Of a stretch of 5,885 nt of DNA, positions 1 through 4,737 are shown in pieces. Each line of letters starts with the position of its first letter. Position 1 is the stretch's first letter. Under the pieces are notes generated by a model. The model did no database searches. It was not told the DNA's origin and saw only the letters and a list, made by a program, of their open reading frames with translations. Source of the stretch: Bifidobacteriaceae bacterium NR021 (GTDB lineage: Bacteria; Actinomycetota; Actinomycetes; Actinomycetales; Bifidobacteriaceae); NCBI GenBank assembly GCA_003585845.1, contig NQOP01000003.1:93657-99541 (forward strand), given 5' to 3'. Both the position numbers and the translations under genes were made by a program.

Positions 1-489
1 TAAATAAATAGTCACGAGCGCAATAATACGACCGAACCATAATGGTAATGCAACTTTCGCGCTTGTAAGCACGAATGGTGTTGTTCCTTCAAAACGATCC
101 CATGCTAGTGCCTCTGACACAGTCATACTTGTGGAAATAGAACACGCACCCATAACAGCAGCAAGAGTTGAAGCAATCAAACTATGATTAAAACCAGCGC
201 TAGTTACAGCACTAGCTGCTCCATTGAATCCTCCACTTACAGCTCCAGCTAGAAAAACGTATAAGAACGTGGATAAAAGAGGCTCAACAATCATACGAAT
301 AACAGCAGTATTCCAACTATTTAAGCTAGGTATACTCTGTATACTCACTCTTGCACCAGTTCGTATACTAGATAACACGCTCACGTGACCATACTGTGAA
401 TATTGATTATATTGATGCAATCTAGCGCACTTACTATTTTGAATAATTTTATTTCGCATAGTTTCAACCTGATTATTATTTCGTATCAT
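1..489 (-). CDS. ABC-2 type transporter permease, second subunit (partial, C-terminus beyond left edge)
   Basis: This frame stays open from ATG at 489 to the window edge, giving the first 163 residues. The first 60 or so are polar and rich in Asn, Gln, Tyr and Ser. They are followed by hydrophobic segments at about 66-84, 103-123 and 147-163. Residues 130-143 (WDRFEGTTPFVLTS) match the short amphipathic 'E/R-x-x-GT' element that follows an early helix in ABC-2 permeases and contacts the ATPase. The ATG overlaps the TGA of the preceding permease gene as ATGA, which suggests translational coupling. No clear ribosome site is visible, and Met11 (ATG at 459) is an alternative start. By position it would be the second membrane half of the exporter formed with the two upstream genes. 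The family call is inferred from hydropathy, the coupling motif and operon context. Substrate unknown. Confidence 0.85.
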   Translation of the reverse strand, partial: MIRNNNQVETMRNKIIQNSKCARLHQYNQYSQYGHVSVLSSIRTGARVSIQSIPSLNSWNTAVIRMIVEPLLSTFLYVFLAGAVSGGFNGAASAVTSAGFNHSLIASTLAAVMGACSISTSMTVSEALAWDRFEGTTPFVLTSAKVALPLWFGRIIALVTIYL

Positions 490-1265
490 ATTATGTTCAA
501 ACTTCCATTAAGCGTTGCAAGTCGAATAGCATGACGTAACATAAAACCTGCAATAACAAGCAAAACGCTAGATAATACAACACATAACACAATCGCTAAC
601 ACAGTAGTAGCATTAAACGATTGCGCATGAGCCACCCACACTGCAGACGCAAGCGGATGAATAAACGCAATAACGCGAACTGGCAATGACATTGATTCTA
701 CAGGGATCACTATTCCACAAAGCATCCATACCGGAATTAAAATCAAACCTTCATAAACTGTAGCTTTACGGCATAATACAAAAATTCCAGATAATAATGC
801 AGCAGAAGCTACGCAAGCAAGCATAGAAAGTAAGTATCCAACTAACTGCGTGAATGTTATTATAAAGAACCCATGGCAGAAAACAGCAACGGTAATAATC
901 GCAAGCGGCATACCCATGCACCCAAGTAAAGCTGCGGATCCTACAATAGGAAGAAACACTGCAGAAGGTGAGATAACACTTAAAGTTAGATATTGCAATG
1001 TTCCTAAATAACGCTGGTATCCAATAATTCCAACAGCAGTAGTTGTAGCAGACCATAATCCAGCTATAGAAGAATCAACCCAAATATTATTAAGGCAGTT
1101 TGTACAATCATGAGAAAAACCATAGTAGGCAACAATTTTCATCAACGCAAAACATACTGGAGCAAGTATCGCATTTTGCAAGAAAAACGTTGTTTTCGCT
1201 AAACTTTTAAGCTGAAACCACAAGCCACGAATCACAAAAGCATATGAACGAGTAGAAGTATTCAT
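486..1265 (-). CDS. ABC-2 type transporter permease, first subunit
   Basis: A 259-residue integral membrane protein of the usual ABC-2 permease length. Hydrophobic segments lie at about 31-49, 66-83, 101-136 (probably two helices), 137-165, 171-190 and 222-245, compatible with the six-helix fold. Residues 85-103 (RYLGTLQYLTLSVISPSAV) match the family's 'R-x-x-GTL-x-x-L-x-x-SP' coupling region that docks on the ATPase. The start is set by an AGGAGG six bases upstream, which overlaps the ATPase stop codon. The gene begins only 10 bases after the ATPase gene and ends by overlapping the next permease gene. An ATPase followed by two different permeases suggests a heterodimeric exporter. Related systems export drugs, lipids or other amphipathic compounds, but no substrate can be assigned from sequence alone. 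Confidence 0.9.
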   Translation of the reverse strand: MNTSTRSYAFVIRGLWFQLKSLAKTTFFLQNAILAPVCFALMKIVAYYGFSHDCTNCLNNIWVDSSIAGLWSATTTAVGIIGYQRYLGTLQYLTLSVISPSAVFLPIVGSAALLGCMGMPLAIITVAVFCHGFFIITFTQLVGYLLSMLACVASAALLSGIFVLCRKATVYEGLILIPVWMLCGIVIPVESMSLPVRVIAFIHPLASAVWVAHAQSFNATTVLAIVLCVVLSSVLLVIAGFMLRHAIRLATLNGSLNII

Positions 1266-1271
1266 ATTAAA

Positions 1272-1277
1272 CCTCCT
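1272..1277 (-). promoter_or_regulatory. Ribosome binding site of first ABC permease, inside the ATPase gene end
   Basis: AGGAGG on the minus strand, six bases before ATG 1265-1263. It overlaps the TAG stop of the ATPase gene (1278-1276), so ribosomes finishing the ATPase are placed directly on the permease start. This fixes the permease start and supports one polycistronic mRNA. Confidence 0.9.
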
Positions 1278-2382
1278 ACTTACTTAATGGGAGTAATGAC
1301 GGCGAAGAAGACGGCGTAGCAGCAGAAGAAGTAGAAATATTTGATGCAGAAATATTGTCATTTTGAACAATAGCAAGATACGTTTCTTCCAAACTTGCAG
1401 CGCGATCACCTAAACGTGTAATCCCATCAACAGGAATCTTAATATTTCGTTCTTGAGATAATGTTTTACTCCACGCGACAGTAATATTTAACACTCCATG
1501 CGATTCAAAAAGATCACACCACAACACTCCATCAAGTTTTTGCAATTCTTCCTTAACACTAGGAGTTCCACTTGATGCTTCACCTTCATACGCGTACATT
1601 GTTACATGATCAATATGCTGCAAAGAAGCCAACTGCTGAACACTTCCCTGAGCAATAATATTACCGTGATTTATTACAGCAACAGTATCAGCTAATTTCT
1701 CAGCCTCACTCATCTCATGCGTAGTTAACAAAATCGCTATTCCTTGATCTCGTAAAGCATGAATAATTTCACGTACTTTCCTAGCATTTTCAGGATCCAA
1801 ACCAGTGGTAGGCTCATCTAAAAGCATAAGATCCGTTCTAGCAACCAGCGATCGAGCAATATGCAACCGCTGCCACATTCCCCTTGAAAAAGTTTGAACA
1901 GCATCATGAGCTTTATCAAGTAAATCAACTTGCTCAAGAGCATCGTGAATACGCTTTCCTTGCTCCCTATATGGAACTGCGGAAAGATCGGCAAAATAAC
2001 GAAGATTATCTAATGCACTTAACTTTTGATAAAATCCTCGCTCACCTCCAAGAAGTAACGACACGTGCTTACGTGCTTCTCGAGGATTACTCACAGCATC
2101 AATACTGTCAATACGAACACTACCACTATCAGGAGCTAACAACGTACCAACAATTTTCACAGTAGTTGTTTTACCTGCACCATTCGGACCAAGCAAGCAA
2201 AATATTTCACCAGAATGAATATCAAAAGATACGTTATGTAAAACTTGGCGAGTTGTCTTCTTACGACCAAACCCACGAGAATAAGATCTTGTTACATTAT
2301 CAATACGCAATATTAAGTTACTAGCTGACTGCTTATTATTGTTATCGCGACTATCAGTTGCGTTTTCTATATTATTATTCAT
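1276..2382 (-). CDS. ABC-2 type transporter, ATP-binding protein
   Basis: A 368-residue cytoplasmic ATPase that would power the two permeases encoded downstream. Motifs in order: Walker A GPNGAGKTT at 65-73, an atypical Q-loop region around 108-118 (LLLGGERGFYQ), a signature variant FSRGMWQR at 165-172, Walker B LMLLDEP at 185-191, D-loop GLDP at 194-197, and switch histidine H222 in TTHE. The FSxGMxQR signature is common in ABC-2 export ATPases. Residues about 258-340 form a C-terminal accessory domain of the kind often seen in this group. Both ends are low complexity: the N-terminal 22 residues are Asn-rich, and the last 25 are Ser/Thr-rich. The ATG at 2382 has only a weak upstream purine stretch, so the exact start is the least certain part; recognisable domain sequence begins near residue 23. 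First gene of the operon; upstream tandem repeats may regulate it. Confidence 0.93.
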   Translation of the reverse strand: MNNNIENATDSRDNNNKQSASNLILRIDNVTRSYSRGFGRKKTTRQVLHNVSFDIHSGEIFCLLGPNGAGKTTTVKIVGTLLAPDSGSVRIDSIDAVSNPREARKHVSLLLGGERGFYQKLSALDNLRYFADLSAVPYREQGKRIHDALEQVDLLDKAHDAVQTFSRGMWQRLHIARSLVARTDLMLLDEPTTGLDPENARKVREIIHALRDQGIAILLTTHEMSEAEKLADTVAVINHGNIIAQGSVQQLASLQHIDHVTMYAYEGEASSGTPSVKEELQKLDGVLWCDLFESHGVLNITVAWSKTLSQERNIKIPVDGITRLGDRAASLEETYLAIVQNDNISASNISTSSAATPSSSPSLLPLSK

Positions 2383-2404
2383 TATTATTGCTTCGTTCTT
2401 ACGT

Positions 2405-2460
2405 GTTATTAAAGCTTAATTTTTACTGTTATTAAACCTTAATTCTTACTGTTATTGAAT
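2405..2460. repeat. Tandem 23-bp repeats with ATTAA-N3-TTAAT dyads upstream of the ABC operon
   Basis: Copy 1 (2405-2427) and copy 2 (2428-2450) are adjacent and differ at only two positions. A third copy starts at 2451 with GTTATT and then diverges. Each full copy carries the dyad ATTAA-N3-TTAAT (2408-2420 and 2431-2443), so the dyads are 23 bp apart, about two helical turns and on the same DNA face. They lie 23-78 bases upstream of the ATPase start, where a repressor or activator site would be expected. The operator role is inference; the repeat itself is plain in the sequence. Confidence 0.7.
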
Positions 2461-2530
2461 AAATTTCAACAATGAAAATCAGTTAGTCAGATAAGAAAAG
2501 ATAACGCTTGCTTACAAGAACGATAAGAAC

Positions 2531-2577
2531 GCGCAAAAACATGCAAAAAACGTGCAAAAACTAGCGCGCATGTGCAA
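2531..2577. repeat. Helically phased A-tracts (GCAAAAA repeats)
   Basis: GCAAAAA begins at 2533, 2543 and 2554, followed by GCAAA at 2574. The first three are spaced 10 and 11 bp apart, which is one helical turn. Phased A-tracts of this kind are known to bend DNA. Arms ACATGC (2539-2544) and GCATGT (2568-2573) bracket the middle of the cluster. The position about 150-190 bases upstream of the ABC ATPase start would suit an upstream activating or architectural element, but this is inference. Confidence 0.55.
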
Positions 2578-2821
2578 ACATAATGACAAAACACCATGTG
2601 CAATGCGTGTTTAATACTGCTAAAGAATATGTATCTTAAGCTGTTTTATGTGCTTTTATATGCCTTTCAAACCGTTCTTAAGACTAGCGATTATTTGGGC
2701 AGTCATAGCGCAACACCTCATAAACTTAAATGTGCTTTACGTGTAAAATTATATGAGCATTCCGCAAAAAACTCAAATATAAGCAATCACAAAACATTTG
2801 TTTAACATGTGCAAAATATTA

Positions 2822-3256
2822 CTATTTCTTCTTATAACCTATAGCAACATTACCTGTTTTATTAATCCCTGGTACTTTAAGGACATCAGAGCTTGGCTTG
2901 TCTTTTAAATCAAATTTTCCAACTAAAAATAAAGCTTTAAGTCCTGGACCAGGCAAATTAAACTGTGAGTCAACTAATTTGATGGGCTTATCTCCAAGAG
3001 TGACTTTAGACAAATCATAATGAGAATCCAGAATATCTCGTGACACAAAGAGATACAATTCACCTTTATTCATATAGTTTTCTGGTATACGAAACTCTTC
3101 CCTAGACACCGCCACTGTTTCCCAATGATACGACGCAAGCTCCGCCTTCTCATCATCGTCTGCACATCCAGCAAGAGAAAAGAGAGTACCTAGCAGCAGA
3201 AGCATAACAAGACAACTTTGAAAAATGTTTTTACAAAAAATAGTTTTACTTCTCAT
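2822..3256 (-). CDS. Small secreted lipoprotein of unknown function
   Basis: A 144-residue protein. Residues 1-10 carry Arg and Lys residues, 11-27 are hydrophobic, and LAGC at 28-31 is a clear lipobox. It should therefore be exported by Sec, lipidated on Cys31 and anchored to the outer face of the membrane. The mature part of 114 residues starts acidic (ADDDE), shows alternating hydrophobic/polar stretches typical of beta strands, and ends in a Lys-rich tail (YKKK). The frame stays open upstream to an ATG at 3463, but the start at 3256 is preferred: AAAGGAGG lies 11 bases before it and the signal peptide begins exactly there. It appears to be a single gene with its own promoter candidate at 3372-3399. 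I do not recognise the mature domain, so no function is assigned beyond cell-surface lipoprotein. Confidence 0.85.
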   Translation of the reverse strand: MRSKTIFCKNIFQSCLVMLLLLGTLFSLAGCADDDEKAELASYHWETVAVSREEFRIPENYMNKGELYLFVSRDILDSHYDLSKVTLGDKPIKLVDSQFNLPGPGLKALFLVGKFDLKDKPSSDVLKVPGINKTGNVAIGYKKK

Positions 3257-3267
3257 AACACTACTAG

Positions 3268-3275
3268 CCTCCTTT
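3268..3275 (-). promoter_or_regulatory. Ribosome binding site deciding the lipoprotein start
   Basis: AAAGGAGG on the minus strand, 11 bases before ATG 3256-3254. The spacing is slightly long, but no other in-frame start lies nearer, and the signal peptide begins at this ATG. It argues against the 69-residue longer reading that starts at 3463. Confidence 0.8.
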
Positions 3276-3371
3276 TCGTTAACACGACTCTGTATCAAAT
3301 GATCATAAAACAGACTATTAAGTAAACAAGATCTACCATTCACTCTGATTACTGTAATAATCTTAATAAAT

Positions 3372-3404
3372 ATATTACTTTTTCGTACTAATTTGTCTAG
3401 ACAA
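3372..3404 (-). promoter_or_regulatory. Candidate promoter and palindromic operator of the lipoprotein gene
   Basis: On the minus strand TAGACA (3399-3394) and TAATAT (3377-3372) are separated by 16 bp and resemble minus-35 and minus-10 boxes (5/6 and 4/6 matches). A perfect 12-bp palindrome TTGTCTAGACAA (3393-3404) covers the minus-35. A regulator bound there would be positioned to block RNA polymerase. The leader would be about 110 bases. The palindrome is seen directly; the promoter and operator roles are inferred. Confidence 0.4.
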
Positions 3405-3503
3405 TCAATACTAATCGTTTCATTTACTAGCAAACTATACTTTTCATAAACAGCAAGGTTCACAAAACATAAGAATCAGAAGAATCAATATCATCGTGCA
3501 CGT

Positions 3504-3662
3504 TTAATGCTTCCAACAATATTCCCTCATAAACGAAGCAATCACCTGCAAATCTTCATCCTCATAATACTCAACAAGCAACTTATTAAACCCAGGAACC
3601 CTATTTTCTGAAATAACCAACAAGCTCCTACCGTGAGAAATCAAATAATGTAGGGAACTTTT
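3504..3662 (-). pseudogene. C-terminal remnant of an unidentified protein
   Basis: An open frame of 52 codons ends at TAA 3506-3504 and is preceded by an in-frame stop (3665-3663). No plausible start codon with a ribosome site exists. The reading includes SENRVPGFNKLLVEYYEDED and then LQVIASFMREYCWKH. The amphipathic helical pattern and balanced composition look like true protein sequence, not a chance frame. The pattern 'N-R-x-x-F-N-x-L-L-V-x-Y-Y-E-x-x-D' recalls the C-terminal helices of some Fic-family proteins, but that is a weak memory-based suggestion, not an assignment. Upstream the coding feel continues only in shifted frames, consistent with frameshifts and decay. Confidence 0.45.
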
Positions 3663-3847
3663 TTACGACTATTGCGACGGTTTGTTCCCCAAAACATACG
3701 CAATCGAATCACATAACCAGTCGACAGCAAAATAGCCAAATTGCATTCAAAAAAAAACCACGAGAACCCAGCCTAAATCCGCCACGCATTAAACCTTTTA
3801 ACATTTAACCGCGCTAACCCTTGTTTTACAAAGGAAAAACGAATCAA

Positions 3848-4003
3848 CTAGGCTGCAGGCACAGTAGAAATCATCAAAACGATATCTTGATTCAGTGCGA
3901 TTTGTAAAGGAGCGCTACTGATTCTGTATGGATTGAGAGAACTCCTAGTATATCTACACTTTTTGAGTACCAAGCCACTAATATAATTGTAATCTTGATA
4001 ATA
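3848..4003 (-). pseudogene. Possible second coding remnant, unidentified
   Basis: Fifty-one codons are open on the minus strand, ending at TAG 3850-3848 and bounded upstream by a stop at 4006-4004. The later part reads NPYRISSAPLQIALNQDIVL followed by MISTVPAA, with a protein-like composition. There is no ATG before codon 44 and no ribosome site. The frame overlaps the antitoxin promoter region on the other strand. It may be the tail of a deleted neighbour gene, or a chance opening: the opposite strand also has a moderately long open reading here. No family recognised. Confidence 0.25.
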
Positions 4004-4036
4004 TTATGATACTTTTTTGATAAAAGGAGGTTGATA
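3995..4036 (+). promoter_or_regulatory. Phased WTGATA repeats in the antitoxin leader, candidate autoregulatory operator
   Basis: WTGATA occurs at 3995-4000, 4006-4011, 4017-4022 and 4031-4036. The first three are exactly 11 bp apart, so they lie on one face of the helix. A 10-bp palindrome ATAATATTAT (3998-4007) overlaps the first two, and the last two flank the ribosome site. A perfect TATAAT (3982-3987) just upstream could be the minus-10 box, with no good minus-35. Antitoxins of the Phd/YefM family are known to repress their own promoters by binding repeated sites, so an operator is the natural reading; the role is inferred. Confidence 0.5.
4023..4030 (+). promoter_or_regulatory. Ribosome binding site of the antitoxin gene
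   Basis: AAAGGAGG ends eight bases before ATG 4039, a near-ideal match and spacing. It is flanked by two of the WTGATA motifs, so a protein bound there could also affect translation or early elongation. Confidence 0.85.
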
Positions 4037-4038
4037 CT

Positions 4039-4296
4039 ATGATTAATATTCGTCCAGTTTCCGATTTAAGAAATAAATTCCCAGAAGTAGAAGAAACAGT
4101 TATAAATTCAAATACACCAGTATTCCTTACAAAAAATGGTTATGGGACTATGGTTCTCATGAGCATCAAACAATACTCTGCTCTCACTGACGACATTGAA
4201 AGAAAACTCGACGAAGCAGATACTTTTGCCGCAAACACTTCTACGCGTCTTTCTAAAGCTGACGTCTTTGATAGCGCAAGGAGAAGGATTAATTAA
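4039..4296 (+). CDS. Phd/YefM-family antitoxin of a type II toxin-antitoxin system
   Basis: An 85-residue protein of typical antitoxin length. The N-terminal half (about 2-50) matches the Phd/YefM fold that dimerises and binds DNA: an opening strand INIRPVSDLRNKF, a helix, then PVFLTKNGYGTMVLMSIKQY, where 'T-K/R-N-G-x-x-x-x-V-L/M-S' is the family hallmark. Residues about 51-85 form a charged tail that would fold on and neutralise the cognate toxin. The ATG follows a strong ribosome site. The gene is intact and well kept, yet the toxin gene immediately after it is reduced to its C-terminal part, so this is probably an orphan antitoxin. Such a protein could still repress its own promoter and might protect against related toxins encoded elsewhere; both are inferences. 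Family assignment is confident; its toxin partner type is inferred from the remnant. Confidence 0.9.
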   Translation: MINIRPVSDLRNKFPEVEETVINSNTPVFLTKNGYGTMVLMSIKQYSALTDDIERKLDEADTFAANTSTRLSKADVFDSARRRIN

Positions 4297-4424
4297 CCCG
4301 AGAACACCCCTACTACAGGATTAGCGTACGCAACTTTTCTGTTTTTTACGTTGTCATCGACGACACTATGGAAGTGCGCAGACTTCTATATTCAAAACGA
4401 AATATTGACGCACTACTGGAATAA
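4297..4424 (+). pseudogene. RelE/ParE-type toxin, C-terminal remnant
   Basis: Directly after the antitoxin stop, one base out of its frame, an open frame runs from about 4293 to TAA 4422-4424 and has no usable start codon; the only ATG is codon 20 of the conserved part. From 4311 it encodes 37 residues beginning YYRISVRNFSVFYVVIDD and ending VRRLLYSKRNIDALLE. This matches the typical end of RelE/ParE-family toxins: 'YRI-x-V-x-x-Y-x-V-x-Y-x-V-D-D', then 'V-x-V-x-R-V-L-x-x-x-R-D'. Full toxins in this family are about 90-105 residues, so roughly the first 55-60 residues (N-terminal helices and first strands) are missing. The gene order antitoxin then toxin is normal. A deletion of the toxin's 5' half just after the antitoxin stop explains the arrangement. 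An active toxin is not expected. Confidence 0.82.
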
Positions 4425-4661
4425 CTATTCCTAATAACTATCATTATTATGCTAACGATTATTAAAAAAGCTATCGTTAAAAGGTTTAAGATTGGCTTAA
4501 TAGCTTGATTTTGAGCATAAAAACAGCCTAGAGAGCCCCCCTAAGACAAAGTATTAGTATAGTTGATGCAATTTTTTACCATATATGAGCCCATCGAATT
4601 GCTGTGTTTATTAACAAAGAATATTTTACGTTAATTAGATAAATAAATACATAAATTACAA

Positions 4662-4689
4662 TTGAACTAGTATAGACATATTCTATTAT
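4662..4689 (+). promoter_or_regulatory. Candidate promoter of the TauE/SafE gene
   Basis: TTGAAC (4662-4667) and TATTAT (4684-4689) are separated by 16 bp, matching minus-35 (4/6) and minus-10 (5/6) consensus. The expected start of transcription is near 4696, leaving a short leader of about 40 bases before the GTG. The region is A+T-rich, so chance matches are possible. Confidence 0.45.
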
Positions 4690-4724
4690 TTCATGCAATA
4701 TAGTAAAAGTAGTGAATAAAGTAC

Positions 4725-4731
4725 GAGGAGG
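4725..4731 (+). promoter_or_regulatory. Ribosome binding site selecting the GTG start
   Basis: GAGGAGG ends six bases before GTG 4738-4740. The spacing is ideal for the GTG; the first in-frame ATG (4753, codon 6) would lie 21 bases away. This decides the start. Confidence 0.85.
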
Positions 4732-4737
4732 TGTTTT

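Larger units (their letters stand above)
2383..2821. other. Intergenic region upstream of the ABC operon
   Basis: A 439-base stretch between two minus-strand genes: the start of the ABC operon and the end of the lipoprotein gene. It holds two 23-bp tandem repeats (2405-2450), a short dyad TTGAA-N5-TTCAA (2455-2469), phased A-tracts (2531-2577), and three copies of the octamer ATGTGCAA (2570-2577, 2596-2603, 2807-2814). No coding sequence is convincing. A strong promoter for the ABC operon could not be fixed: a TTTAAT minus-10-like hexamer occurs within each 23-bp repeat on the minus strand, but without a good matching minus-35. No clear terminator for the lipoprotein gene is visible. Confidence 0.7.
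3464..4038. other. Gene-poor region with decayed coding remnants and the antitoxin promoter
   Basis: This 575-base stretch has no intact gene. On the minus strand it contains two open frames without start codons that read like protein C-termini (3504-3662 and 3848-4003), and between them a 31-codon ATG frame without a ribosome site (3709-3804). A run of nine A residues at 3750-3758 (T on the minus strand) sits where the coding-like frame seems to shift, as expected for a decayed gene. An inverted repeat GGGAAC/GTTCCC (3653-3658 and 3684-3689) with a 25-base loop lies across the end of the first remnant. The right end carries the antitoxin leader. Confidence 0.55.
4425..4737. other. Intergenic region before the TauE/SafE gene
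   Basis: This A+T-rich stretch of 313 bases has no gene. It contains two overlapping inverted repeats: TAACGAT/ATCGTTA (4453-4459 and 4473-4479) and AAGCTAT/ATAGCTT (4468-4474 and 4500-4506). They share bases 4473-4474, so only one can form at a time. Neither is followed by a convincing T-run on the plus strand, so they are weak as terminators. A run of six C lies at 4536-4541. The promoter candidate for the following gene is at 4662-4689. Confidence 0.6.

Noticed and set aside
1884..2165. 93-codon plus-strand frame antisense to the ABC ATPase
   Set aside because: It lies entirely opposite a gene with full ABC motifs and has no ribosome site; it is a shadow frame.
2596..2805. 69-codon plus-strand ATG frame in the region upstream of the ABC operon
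   Set aside because: No ribosome site before the ATG, an unlikely composition, and overlap with repeated intergenic motifs; best explained as a chance opening.
3257..3463. N-terminal extension of the lipoprotein frame to an ATG at 3463
   Set aside because: It would bury the signal peptide 70 residues inside the protein. The strong ribosome site at 3268-3275 and a promoter candidate both lie within this stretch.
3709..3804. 31-codon minus-strand ATG frame between the two coding remnants
   Set aside because: No ribosome site, very short, and crosses a nine-base homopolymer; at most a piece of a decayed gene.
4297..4424. The toxin frame as a functional small toxin
   Set aside because: There is no start codon before codon 20 of the conserved part, and more than half of the fold is missing.
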